A DNA stretch of 64,000 nucleotides, taken from NCBI RefSeq assembly GCF_039680535.1, contig NZ_JBDKSS010000014.1, positions 216,543-280,542 on the forward strand, in the 5' to 3' direction. The notes under the pieces were generated by a model. The model worked only from the letters and a program-made list of their open reading frames with translations. It did no database searches and was not told where the DNA came from. Positions 8,344 through 16,506 of the stretch are shown here, one piece after another; position 1 is the stretch's first letter; each line of letters starts with the position of its first letter. The DNA is from Parvibaculum sp039680535. GTDB taxonomy: Bacteria > Pseudomonadota > Alphaproteobacteria > Parvibaculales > Parvibaculaceae. The position numbers were made by a program, and so were the translations under genes.

Positions 8344-10494
8344 TCAACGGCGCGGCCTCGAGACCTTGCTCACCGCCGACAGCCCGTTCAACGCGGCCAT
8401 GATGCGCGTCAGATGCTTGAAGTCGCGCACTTCGAGATCGACCTGCATGTCATAGAAATCCGCGTCGCGCTGCGTCATCGAGAGATTTGTAATGTTGCTG
8501 CCATAATCCGCGATCAGCGAGGTGATATGGCCGAGCGAGCCCACCTCGTTGCGCGCGGTGATCATCAGCCGCGCCGGGAAAACCTGCGGATGCTCGGGAT
8601 CGATGTCCCATTTCACATCGAGCCAGCGCGTCAGGTCGCCGTCGAATTCTTCCAGCGCGGGCGAGTCGATCGGATAGATCGTGATGCCCTTGCCCGGTGT
8701 GACGATGCCGACGATCCGTTCGCCCGGCAGCGGGAAGCTGTTAGGCGCCATGCTGATCGCGAGGCCGGACCCGCGCCCCGTGAGCCGCACCACCGCGTGC
8801 TCGTCCCCGGCGCCATTGCCCTTTACAGCCTTGCGCTTGGCGCTCTTCTTTACCGGCAATTCAGGGTAGACGGCCTCAAGCACCTGCTGGCCCGTAAGCT
8901 CGCCCGCGCCGACGGACGCCAGAAGATCGTCCACGTCGTCCTGATGCAACGCGCCCGTCGCGCGTTGCAGGATGACATCCGTCATCTCCTTACCTGCAGC
9001 GTCGAAGACGCCCTTCAGTATCTGGCGTCCGAGACGCCCGAACTCCGCGAGCTTCACCTGACGGATCGAGCGGCGGATCGCGGAGCGCGCCTTACCCGTC
9101 GCCACAAAGGCTTCCCAGGCGGGCGACGGACGCTGCGCCTGCGAGCGGATGATCTCGACTTCATCGCCATTCTGCAGAACGGTGCGCAGCGGCATATGGC
9201 GGCCGTTGATCTTGCAGCCCACACAACTGTCGCCGACATTCGTATGCACGGCATAGGCGAAGTCGATGGGCGTCGCGCCGCGCGGCAGCGTGATGAGCAG
9301 CCCCTTGGGCGTGAAGCAGAAGACCTGATCGGAGAACATCTGCAGCTTGGTGTGCTCCAGAAACTCCTCCGGCGTGCCGCCATGCTCCAGCATTTCGATA
9401 AGCTGGCGCAGCCAGCGGAATGTGCTGGCGAATTCCGCCGACTTCTCCGCCCCGCCCGCGCCTTCCTTGTAGAGCCAGTGTGCGGCAATGCCGAGTTCGG
9501 CCAGCTCGTGCATCTTGTGCGTTCGGATCTGGACTTCGACGCGCTTCTGCTCCGGCCCGATCATGGTCGTATGGATGGAGCGGTAGCCGTTGTTCTTCGG
9601 CGTCGAGATGTAATCCTTGAAACGTCCCGGCACCATCGGCCAGTTCGTATGCAGAACGCCGAGCGCACGGTAGCAATCGGCCACATCGTCCACGATGACG
9701 CGAAAGCCGAAAATGTCGGAAAGCTGCTCCAGCGAAATGGCGCGGCGCTCCATCTTGCGCCAGACCGAATAGGCGCGCTTCTGCCGCCCGTCGACCTTGC
9801 AGGCAAGTCCCGCCTCCTGCAGCTTCGCCTGCAGGTCGCTGGCAATGCGCTCGACGATGTTGCCGCTCGCGGCGCTGAATTCGGCGAGCCGCTTCATCAG
9901 CGTTTCGCGCGCCTCGGGGTTCAGCTCCTTGAAGGCGAGGTCTTCCAGCTCTTCGCGGATTTCCTGAATGCCCATGCGGCCGGCGAGCGGCGCATAGATG
10001 TCCATCGTTTCCTGCGCGATGCGGGCCCGCTTTTCCGGCGAGGAGATGTATTGCAGCGTCCGCATGTTGTGCAGGCGGTCGGCAAGCTTCACCAGCAGCA
10101 CGCGAATGTCGTTCGACATGGCGAGCAGGAATTTGCGGAAGTTCTCCGCCTGCTTGGAATGTTCAGACGTCAGCTCGATGCGCGTGAGCTTGGTCACGCC
10201 GTTGACAAGATTGGCAACCTCCACGCCGAAGAGCCTGGTCAGCTCTTCCATGGTCGAGCCGGTATCCTCGATCGTGTCGTGCAGGAGCGCGGTGACGATC
10301 GTGGCGGTGTCGAGCTTGAGGTCCGTCAGAATGCCGGCGACTTCGATCGGGTGCGAGAAATAAGGGTCGCCCGAGGCGCGCTTCTGGCTGCCATGCTGCT
10401 TCATGGCATAGACGTAGGCGCGGTTGATCAGTGCTTCGTCCGCCTTGGGATCGTAGCCCAGTATCCGATCGACCAACTCATACTGGCGCAGCAT
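8344..10494 (-). CDS. rsh: Bifunctional (p)ppGpp synthetase/hydrolase (Rsh)
   Basis: A long RelA/SpoT homologue (716 aa), the single stringent-response enzyme usual in alphaproteobacteria. The HD hydrolase motif HDTIED is near residues 72-77 and is intact. The synthetase loop RFKDYISTPKNNGYRSIH follows, then a TGS domain (FCFTPKGLLITLPRGATPIDFAYAV, split here for description) and a C-terminal ACT domain (RLMITARNEVGSLGHITSLI region). Both activities should therefore be present. The start at 10494 (MLRQYELVDRILGYDP) is preferred to the upstream ATG at 10521, matching the family N-terminus. Downstream of the rpoZ terminator, so it needs its own promoter. Confidence 0.94.
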   Translation of the reverse strand: MLRQYELVDRILGYDPKADEALINRAYVYAMKQHGSQKRASGDPYFSHPIEVAGILTDLKLDTATIVTALLHDTIEDTGSTMEELTRLFGVEVANLVNGVTKLTRIELTSEHSKQAENFRKFLLAMSNDIRVLLVKLADRLHNMRTLQYISSPEKRARIAQETMDIYAPLAGRMGIQEIREELEDLAFKELNPEARETLMKRLAEFSAASGNIVERIASDLQAKLQEAGLACKVDGRQKRAYSVWRKMERRAISLEQLSDIFGFRVIVDDVADCYRALGVLHTNWPMVPGRFKDYISTPKNNGYRSIHTTMIGPEQKRVEVQIRTHKMHELAELGIAAHWLYKEGAGGAEKSAEFASTFRWLRQLIEMLEHGGTPEEFLEHTKLQMFSDQVFCFTPKGLLITLPRGATPIDFAYAVHTNVGDSCVGCKINGRHMPLRTVLQNGDEVEIIRSQAQRPSPAWEAFVATGKARSAIRRSIRQVKLAEFGRLGRQILKGVFDAAGKEMTDVILQRATGALHQDDVDDLLASVGAGELTGQQVLEAVYPELPVKKSAKRKAVKGNGAGDEHAVVRLTGRGSGLAISMAPNSFPLPGERIVGIVTPGKGITIYPIDSPALEEFDGDLTRWLDVKWDIDPEHPQVFPARLMITARNEVGSLGHITSLIADYGSNITNLSMTQRDADFYDMQVDLEVRDFKHLTRIMAALNGLSAVSKVSRPRR

Positions 10495-10550
10495 TCTCGA
10501 AACCAGCCTGCCTCCGTCCAACTTCGCCCGAATAGCTCCGGGCTCAAAAC

Positions 10551-10587
10551 AAAAGCGCCGCCCTTACCTTCCGGCCGGGGCGGCGCT
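10551..10587 (-). terminator. Rho-independent terminator after rpoZ
   Basis: Read on the minus strand, AGCGCCGCCC and GGGCGGCGCT form a 10-bp GC-rich stem that is followed by TTTTGTTTT. It lies 50 nt beyond the rpoZ stop and separates rpoZ transcription from rsh. Confidence 0.88.
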
Positions 10588-10637
10588 CTAAACCGATTGA
10601 CGCACGGGAGCGGAAGGAATGTCCGCCTTGCGGTCGC

Positions 10638-11060
10638 TTAGTCTTCCCCGTCCATGTCGTCCGCGTCGGCGGATTTCTGCTGCGGCGAGTCGATCTGGCT
10701 CTGAATGGCGCGGAGGAGCTCCTCTTCGCTCATGCGGTCGCCGCCGGCGCCCGCGCCGAACGTGTCAATGTCGGCGGCCGTCACTTCGCCAGCCGTCAGA
10801 AGCTGCAGGCTCTCGGCCTCCGGCTCGTCCGTCTCGACGCGCTTCTGCATCGTGCCGATCAGGTCTTCGCGAAGATCGACCGGAACGACGGTCCGCTCGG
10901 CGATCTCGCGCAGCGCCACGACGGGATTCTTGTCGTTGTCGCGGTCGACGGTCAGCTCGGCGCCTGCCGACATGGCGCGCGCACGGTGCGCGGAGAGCAG
11001 AACCAGCTCGAAGCGGTTCGGCACCTTGTCGACGCAATCTTCAACGGTCACACGCGCCAT
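10638..11060 (-). CDS. rpoZ: RNA polymerase omega subunit
   Basis: RpoZ (140 aa) is the small subunit that helps fold beta-prime and, in proteobacteria, forms part of a ppGpp site. The family core MARVTVEDCVDKVPNRFELVLLSAHRAR (described in two parts: VEDCVDKVPNRFELV and AHRARAM) and PVVALREIA are clear. The acidic extension after residue 75 is longer than in E. coli but ordinary for alphaproteobacteria. The frame is open to 11204, but ATG at 11060 gives the conserved N-terminus. Its place next to rsh fits shared stringent-response logic. Confidence 0.95.
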   Translation of the reverse strand: MARVTVEDCVDKVPNRFELVLLSAHRARAMSAGAELTVDRDNDKNPVVALREIAERTVVPVDLREDLIGTMQKRVETDEPEAESLQLLTAGEVTAADIDTFGAGAGGDRMSEEELLRAIQSQIDSPQQKSADADDMDGED

Positions 11061-11169
11061 TGTTGCAACTCCGGGGTAAGGCGGGAAATCTATTGTGCGG
11101 TGTATGTAGGGGCTCGGCAAGGAGAAAGCAAGCAGAAACAGGCTCTTAGGAGCCAAAGCCCCGGCTTCC

Positions 11170-11712
11170 TCAGGAGATTTTCTCAATTCCCGCAAGCGCG
11201 CCAATGCCTTGCGCCGCCTGAAGGCGGGCCAGAAGCTCGTCCGGGCCCTGCCCCGTCACCGGATGGCGCCATTCCGGGGCGACCTCGGCCAGCGGCACCA
11301 GAACGAACCCCCGGTCGGGAATGCCCGGATGCGGCAAGGCCAGCGGCAGCTCCCCAAGCCCGGCATCGGCGCCCCGGCGTCCGACCGGCGGCACCACCAT
11401 CCCGTCAAAATCGAGCAGGTCGATATCGATGGTCCGCTCGCCCCAGCGAACGCGCCGGACGCGACCGAACATTGCCTCGATCCGGTGCACCATTCTGAGA
11501 AGGTCCGCCGGCGGCAGCGCAGTCTCCACCACGGCGACACCGTTTACATAGGGGGGCTGTGAATAAGGCGTGATCGCGGGGGTCTGGTACCAGGACGAAC
11601 GGCGGCGCACGGAAATGCCAAGTGAAGGCATCAGTTCGAGCGCCTTCTCCAACACCGTTATTGGCTCACCGTGAACAGACGTAAGATTTGCGCCAAAGGC
11701 GAGCAGGATCAT
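11170..11712 (-). CDS. folK: 6-hydroxymethyl-7,8-dihydropterin pyrophosphokinase
   Basis: FolK (180 aa) transfers pyrophosphate from ATP to hydroxymethyl-dihydropterin in folate synthesis. The N-terminal LLAFGANL, the YQTPAITP loop and the signature RVRWGERTIDIDLLDFD are all present. The start at 11712 (MILLAFGANL) is chosen because the family begins directly at this strand; the 27 upstream codons of open frame look non-coding. There is a weak hairpin (GGCTC/GAGCC, 11141-11154) just downstream. Confidence 0.94.
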   Translation of the reverse strand: MILLAFGANLTSVHGEPITVLEKALELMPSLGISVRRRSSWYQTPAITPYSQPPYVNGVAVVETALPPADLLRMVHRIEAMFGRVRRVRWGERTIDIDLLDFDGMVVPPVGRRGADAGLGELPLALPHPGIPDRGFVLVPLAEVAPEWRHPVTGQGPDELLARLQAAQGIGALAGIEKIS

Positions 11713-11863
11713 TTCAATTTGTCCATGTAGATGAATCCCCGTTTTCAAAGCAAATCGGCTTCTATAGTTTCTGGCCGTGAACAGCCACCCCAAGCCGCGC
11801 TCAGTCGCCGGGCCTGTCTATTTCAACCCAACAAAGACTTTTGGCTACTCCCGGGAGTGCACC

Positions 11864-12484
11864 ATGAATTTCTATCCCCAGGAACGCATCGCGCTCTTCA
11901 TCGATGGTGCGAACCTTTATTCGGCCGCGCGGGGCCTCGGCTTCGATATCGACTATAAGCGACTTCTCGAACTTTTCCGCTCCAAGGGAACGCTTCTCCG
12001 CGCCTTCTACTACACGGCGCTACTTGAAGATCAGGAATATTCGCCGCTTCGCCCGCTTATCGACTGGCTCGATTACAACGGCTTCTCGGTCGTGACCAAG
12101 CCCGCCAAGGAATTCACGGACGCCACGGGCCGCCGCCGCGTCAAAGGCAATATGGACATCGAGCTCGCCATCGACGCGATGGAAATCGCCGACAAGGTCG
12201 ACCATGTCGTGATCTTTTCCGGCGACGGCGATTTCCGCCGTCTCGTCGATGCCATTCAGCGCAAGGGCAAGCGCGTCTCCGTCGTTTCCACGACCCGCAG
12301 TTCGCCGCCCATGATCGCGGACGAGCTTCGCCGTCAGGCCGATCAGTTCATCGACCTGGAGACCTTGCGGGGCTTCATCGGCCGCAATGCCGATAATCGC
12401 CCTCAGGTGGTCCAGCCTGCGGACGATGACGACGACTTCTACGACGACGAAGAAGACGATATCGACCTTCCCGCGCGCGCCTGA
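11864..12484 (+). CDS. NYN-domain (LabA/DUF88-like) protein, predicted RNase
   Basis: A 206-residue NYN-domain protein of the PIN-like nuclease superfamily. The acidic site residues are visible in ALFIDGANLY, KGNMDIELAIDAM and FSGDGDFRRLVDA. The C-terminus is a strongly acidic tail (DDDDDFYDDEEDDIDL). Members are predicted metal-dependent RNases; the substrate is unknown. The frame opens at 11777, but ATG at 11864 has GGGAG 6 nt upstream and begins close to the domain. It is divergent from folK and 17 nt upstream of the glycosylase gene. Confidence 0.88.
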   Translation: MNFYPQERIALFIDGANLYSAARGLGFDIDYKRLLELFRSKGTLLRAFYYTALLEDQEYSPLRPLIDWLDYNGFSVVTKPAKEFTDATGRRRVKGNMDIELAIDAMEIADKVDHVVIFSGDGDFRRLVDAIQRKGKRVSVVSTTRSSPPMIADELRRQADQFIDLETLRGFIGRNADNRPQVVQPADDDDDFYDDEEDDIDLPARA

Positions 12485-12501
12485 ACGCGATAAAAGGCGG
12501 C

Positions 12502-13158
12502 ATGTCAGAAATCGAAGCAGCGGCGCCCGAAGCGCCGCGCGACTGCCAGCTCTGTCCCCGCCTCGTCGCCTATCGGCGCGAAAATCAGGCCGCTCACCCG
12601 GACTGGTATAATGGCCCCGTGCCTTCATTCGGCGACGAAAAGGCGCGCCTTCTCATTGTGGGCCTCGCGCCCGGCGTTCAGGGTGCCAACCGCACCGGCC
12701 GCCCCTTCACCGGCGACTATGCGGGCGACCTTCTCTACTCGACGCTGATCGAGTTCGGCTTCGCCAAAGGCGAGTTCAAGGCCCGTCCCGATGACGGGCT
12801 GACGCTGCATGACGCGATGATCTCAAATGCCGTGCGCTGCGTGCCGCCGCAGAACAAGCCGACGCCGCTCGAAGCGAAGACCTGCCTGCGTTTCTTTTCC
12901 GCGCGTCTCGCCGCCCTGCCGAAGCTCACCGCCATTCTGGCGCTTGGCCGCATCGCCCATGACAGCGTGCTGACCGCGCATGAAGCGAAGCGTTCGAAAT
13001 TCCCCTTCGCCCATCAGGCGAGCCACGACATCGGCAACGGCCTGCGCCTCTTCGACAGCTATCACTGCTCGCGCTACAACACGAACACGCGGCGCCTGAC
13101 GCCCGAGATGTTCCACGACGTGTTCAGGGATATTCGGGCGTATCTCGATCGGCGCTGA
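12502..13158 (+). CDS. Uracil-DNA glycosylase, family 5 (UdgB-like)
   Basis: A 218-residue Fe-S uracil-DNA glycosylase acting in base-excision repair. Motif 1 is GLAPGVQGANRTGRPFTGD, with Ala-Pro-Gly where family 4 has GE(A)PG, and motif 3 is DSYHCSRYNTNTRRLT, the arrangement of family 5 (UdgB). Cluster cysteines are likely Cys15 and Cys18 in CQLCPRLV plus Cys residues in AVRCVPP and KTCLRF. Family 5 enzymes also accept other deaminated bases. It follows the NYN gene closely and may be co-transcribed. Confidence 0.9.
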   Translation: MSEIEAAAPEAPRDCQLCPRLVAYRRENQAAHPDWYNGPVPSFGDEKARLLIVGLAPGVQGANRTGRPFTGDYAGDLLYSTLIEFGFAKGEFKARPDDGLTLHDAMISNAVRCVPPQNKPTPLEAKTCLRFFSARLAALPKLTAILALGRIAHDSVLTAHEAKRSKFPFAHQASHDIGNGLRLFDSYHCSRYNTNTRRLTPEMFHDVFRDIRAYLDRR

Positions 13159-13170
13159 TTCAGCGGCCTT

Positions 13171-13268
13171 CATCCTTCGAGATGCGGGCTCGCACCCGCT
13201 CCTCAGGATGAGAGTCTGGCTTTATGAGCCTCATCCTGAGGAGGGCCAAAGGCCCGTCTCGAAGGATC
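13171..13268. repeat. Paired TCATCCTGAGGA-type intergenic palindromes
   Basis: Two inverted copies of a repeat unit fill the gap between convergent genes: CATCCTTCGAGA...CTCCTCAGGATGAG (13171-13212) and CTCATCCTGAGGAG...TCTCGAAGGATC (13229-13268). Each unit contains its own small hairpin, and the pair can fold into one long cruciform. Elements of this sequence type are scattered through many alphaproteobacterial genomes. Here they probably also end transcription from both sides. Confidence 0.8.
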
Positions 13269-13278
13269 AACCCCACCC

Positions 13279-13950
13279 TCAGCTATAGCGCTCTTCCGTC
13301 CACGGATCGGCTTCGTTGTGATAGCCGCGCTCTTCCCAGAAGCCGGGCTTGTCGACCGGGCTGAACTCGATCCGCTGGATCCACTTCGCGCTCTTCCAGA
13401 AATACCATTGCGGCACGATGGCGCGCACGGGCCCGCCATGTTCGCGCGTCAACCGTTCGCCTTCCCAGGCATGGGCAAGCAGCACATCGGGCTCAGCAAA
13501 GACTTCGAGCCTGATGTTGGTCGTGTAGCCATCATGGGAATGAAAAATGACGTGCCGCGCATCGGCCGTTGGCTTCACGAGATCGAGGATCGTGCGGGAT
13601 GAAACGCCGTCCCAATGGTTGTCGTAGCGGCTCCATGTCGTCACGCAATGAATATCGCTGACGTAATGGACCTGCGGCAGCGCCATGAATTCGTCGAAGC
13701 GCAGCGTCACCGGATTTTCGACCGCGCCATCGATGACGAGCTGCCAGCTCTCCACCGGAATTTCCGGCTGGATGCCGAGGTCGAGCACCGGCCATTTCTC
13801 GACGAGATGCTGGCCCGGCGGCAATCTGTTCTCGCGTCGGAGATCGGCCTTGCCGGTCAGGTGCCTGCCCTCGGCTGCGGTCCGCTCCTTGGAGCGGATC
13901 AGCTTGTCCTTGATCTGCCCGATCAGGCCGGGTTTGTCGCCGTCACTCAT
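13279..13950 (-). CDS. Sulfite oxidase-like molybdopterin oxidoreductase
   Basis: A 223-residue protein of the sulfite oxidase/MsrP molybdopterin-binding fold. The probable Mo-ligand cysteine is in DIHCVTTWSRYDN, and the cofactor-binding regions VSSRTILDLV, HSHDGYTTN and HGGPVRAIVPQWYFWKSAKW are conserved. There is no Sec or Tat signal peptide and no heme or dimerisation domain, so it is a short, probably cytoplasmic, stand-alone member. Substrate unknown. Its start overlaps the EamA stop in an ATGA. Confidence 0.87.
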   Translation of the reverse strand: MSDGDKPGLIGQIKDKLIRSKERTAAEGRHLTGKADLRRENRLPPGQHLVEKWPVLDLGIQPEIPVESWQLVIDGAVENPVTLRFDEFMALPQVHYVSDIHCVTTWSRYDNHWDGVSSRTILDLVKPTADARHVIFHSHDGYTTNIRLEVFAEPDVLLAHAWEGERLTREHGGPVRAIVPQWYFWKSAKWIQRIEFSPVDKPGFWEERGYHNEADPWTEERYS

Positions 13951-14876
13951 TTCCCGCCTCCTCGCCGCGCCTCCGCGAATGCCAGCCCGCCCAAAATCAG
14001 CGCCATGCCCAGCGCGTGATAGAGGTGGAACGGCTCTCCCAAAAGACCGACCGCAAGCAGGCTCACCATCATCGGCACGAGATAGATCGCGACGCCGGCG
14101 CGCGACGGTCCAAGCAATTCGATGCCGCGATTATAGCAGAAATAGGCGGCGACCGCCGGAAAGAGCGCGACATAGAGAATGGCGCCGACGCTCACTTCCG
14201 TGAGCGGCACAGGTCGCCCGTTCAGGCTTTCGATCAGGTATGGCACCAGCAGCGCGACCGACGAGACGCCGAATATGCCAGCGAGCAGGCTCAGCGGATG
14301 CACCGCCGGCTTCCATTTCAGCACGATCGAATAAAAGGCGTTGAGCACGACGCCGACGACGATCCAGACGTCGCCACGCGTGAAGGAAAGTCCGAGCATC
14401 CGCCCCAGATCGCCCTGAAAGATGATCGCGAGCACGCCCGCAAAGGCGACCGCCATGCCGGACACCTGCCGCAGGCTCGTCCGCTCGCCGAGGATCGGAA
14501 TGGCGAGCATGAGGATCGTCACCGGAATGAAAGCCTGCAGGAGCCCCGCATTGATCGCCTGCGTGGTCTGAAGCCCGATATACATGCAGAGATTGAAGCT
14601 CGCGCCGCCGAGCGTGCCGAGGCCGAGCATCACGGGCCATGCGCCGAGCATGCTCCGCCACTCCACGCGCAAATGACGCCACGCGAAGGGAAGCACGATC
14701 AGGAAAGCGAGGAACCAGCGCCAGAAGGAAAGACCGATGGGCGGCATGCCCCGTTCGATGGCGGCGCGGCCGATAATGGCGTTGCCGCTCCAGAAAAGCG
14801 CCACAAGGAAGAGAAGAAAATATGGCTGGTTGAACAGGAAGCCTGATGCACGCGCTACAAAGCCGGGACGCTGCAT
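13947..14876 (-). CDS. EamA/DMT-family transporter
   Basis: A 309-residue protein with ten predicted membrane helices in two EamA repeats (for example LFWSGNAIIGRAAI near the start and GPSRAGVAIYLVPMMVSLLAV in the second repeat). The family exports amino acids, drugs or metabolites; no substrate can be read from the sequence. It begins at the smpB stop (TAATG) and overlaps the next gene by 4 nt, so smpB, this gene and the sulfite oxidase-like gene form one transcription unit. Confidence 0.9.
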   Translation of the reverse strand: MQRPGFVARASGFLFNQPYFLLFLVALFWSGNAIIGRAAIERGMPPIGLSFWRWFLAFLIVLPFAWRHLRVEWRSMLGAWPVMLGLGTLGGASFNLCMYIGLQTTQAINAGLLQAFIPVTILMLAIPILGERTSLRQVSGMAVAFAGVLAIIFQGDLGRMLGLSFTRGDVWIVVGVVLNAFYSIVLKWKPAVHPLSLLAGIFGVSSVALLVPYLIESLNGRPVPLTEVSVGAILYVALFPAVAAYFCYNRGIELLGPSRAGVAIYLVPMMVSLLAVGLLGEPFHLYHALGMALILGGLAFAEARRGGGK

Positions 14877-15373
14877 TACCCGCGTTCCCGCATCACGCGA
14901 GCCTTGTCGCGCTCCCAGCTACGCTGCTTTTCGGTTTCCCGCTTGTCGGCGAGCTTCTTGCCCTGCGCGAGACCGATTTCCACCTTCACGCGGCCCTTGT
15001 CGTTAAAATACATCTTCAACGGAACAAGCGTCATGCCCTGTCGCAGCACGGCCTGCGAGAGCTTGTCGATCTCGCGCCGATGCAGCAACAGCTTACGGGG
15101 CCGCCGCGTCTCGTGGTTGAACTGATGCGCCTGCAGGTAGACGGGAATATAGGCGTTGACGAGCATGATCTCGCCCTGCTTCGTCGCCTGCGCATAGGCC
15201 TCGTTGAGGCTGCCCTGCCCGACGCGGAGCGATTTCACCTCGGTGCCCTTCAGCTCGACGCCGGCTTCAAAGACGTCGGAGATCGAGTAGTTGAAACGCG
15301 CCTTGCGGTTGTCGGCAATGATCTTCCGGCCGTCTCCCAGCTTTTTCTTTGCGCCGCCGCTCTTCGATGACAT
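14876..15373 (-). CDS. smpB: tmRNA-binding protein SmpB
   Basis: SmpB (165 aa) carries tmRNA to stalled ribosomes for trans-translation. Core motifs are intact: IADNRKARFNYSI, GVELKGTEVKSLR, LVNAYIPVY and VPLKMYFNDKGRVKVEIGLAQGKK (described in parts: VPLKMYFND and KVEIGLAQGKKL). The basic C-terminal tail that enters the mRNA channel is present (DKRETEKQRSWERDKARVMRERG region). It follows dapA after 20 nt. The ssrA gene itself is not in this window. Confidence 0.96.
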   Translation of the reverse strand: MSSKSGGAKKKLGDGRKIIADNRKARFNYSISDVFEAGVELKGTEVKSLRVGQGSLNEAYAQATKQGEIMLVNAYIPVYLQAHQFNHETRRPRKLLLHRREIDKLSQAVLRQGMTLVPLKMYFNDKGRVKVEIGLAQGKKLADKRETEKQRSWERDKARVMRERG

Positions 15374-15393
15374 GGGCTCTCGGTTTCAGATAC

Positions 15394-16269
15394 TCAGTTG
15401 ATGAGGCCGGCATGACGCATGGCGCCACGGACCTTCTCGCGCGTCGGTTCGGTCACCGGCACCAGCGGCAGGCGCAGCTCGTCGCGGCAAAGGCCAAGCA
15501 GGCTCGCCGCGTACTTGATCGGGCCGGGGCTCGGCTCGATGAAAAGGTTGTGGTGAAGCGGCATGAGCTTGTCGTGAATCTCCAGCGCCTTCTTGTAATC
15601 GCCGGAGAGCGACGCGTTCTGGAACTCCGCGCAGAGCTTCGGCGCGATGTTCGCCGTCACCGAGATGCAGCCCTGCCCGCCATGCGCGTTGAAGCCCAGC
15701 GCCGTTCCATCCTCGCCGGAAAGCTGGATGAAGTCGGGGCCCATGGCCTGACGCTGAAGGCTCGCGCGGGCGAGGTTCGCGGTCGCATCCTTCACGCCGA
15801 CGATATTCTTCAGCTCGAAGAGGCGCGTCATGGTCTCGACGCTGATGTCGACAATGGTGCGGCCCGGGATGTTGTAGAGAATGATGGGCAGGTCGACCGC
15901 ATCGTTCAGCGCCTTGAAATGCTGATAGAGGCCCTCCTGCGACGGCTTGTTGTAATAGCCCGTCACGCAGAGCGCGCCATCGGCGCCGACCTTCCTGGCG
16001 TGATGCATCAGCTCCAGCGCTTCGGCCGTGTTGTTCGAGCCGGCGCCAGCGATGACCGGAACGCGCTTCTTCGTCACTTCGACGCAGATCTCGACGACCT
16101 TGCGATGTTCTTCATGGGAAAGCGTCGGCGACTCGCCCGTGGTCCCGCAGGGAACGAGCCCATGCGTACCCTCGGCGATCTGCCATTCAACCAGTTTGGC
16201 GAACGCGTCCTCATCCACCTTGCCGTCCCTGAACGGGGTGATGAGAGCGACGTACGATCCCTTGAACAT
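15394..16269 (-). CDS. dapA: 4-hydroxy-tetrahydrodipicolinate synthase
   Basis: DapA (291 aa) condenses pyruvate with aspartate semialdehyde in lysine and diaminopimelate synthesis. The Schiff-base lysine is Lys160 in NIVGVKDAT, Tyr132 is in LYNIPGR, and Thr44/Thr45 are in PCGTTGESPT. The open frame reaches 16458, but ATG at 16269 has GAGG three nucleotides upstream and starts MFKGSYVALITPF, the normal N-terminus. It heads the smpB-EamA-oxidoreductase run and diverges from the lytic transglycosylase gene. Confidence 0.96.
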   Translation of the reverse strand: MFKGSYVALITPFRDGKVDEDAFAKLVEWQIAEGTHGLVPCGTTGESPTLSHEEHRKVVEICVEVTKKRVPVIAGAGSNNTAEALELMHHARKVGADGALCVTGYYNKPSQEGLYQHFKALNDAVDLPIILYNIPGRTIVDISVETMTRLFELKNIVGVKDATANLARASLQRQAMGPDFIQLSGEDGTALGFNAHGGQGCISVTANIAPKLCAEFQNASLSGDYKKALEIHDKLMPLHHNLFIEPSPGPIKYAASLLGLCRDELRLPLVPVTEPTREKVRGAMRHAGLIN

Positions 16270-16506
16270 GTTCCTCAAGCTCCAAAGCCCCGCATTTCCG
16301 GGGACGCCCGCCTTCCGGGCGGCGCGCACGATAACCATAACCCACGGGCGCGGCAAGAAATCCGCCGAAATCGGCAAGCGATGCGACTTGCGGCCCATTG
16401 CCCCGCTTGTTACCACAACGCTAATGTCAATGAACGATAAACCGGCGCCGAATCGCAAAAAGCCGGCTGTCGTCGAAGGGGTCGATGGCGTTCCTCCGGG
16501 GGGACG

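Noticed and set aside
8413..10641. 742-codon plus-strand open frame opposite rsh
   Set aside because: It is the antisense shadow of a clear Rsh gene. The high GC content suppresses stop codons, and the translation has no recognisable domain and is rich in Arg, His and Leu.
13171..13268. Possible CRISPR-like or small RNA element in the palindromic repeat
   Set aside because: Only two inverted units and no regular spacers. It matches the dispersed intergenic palindrome type and not a CRISPR array; no CRISPR array was seen anywhere in the window.
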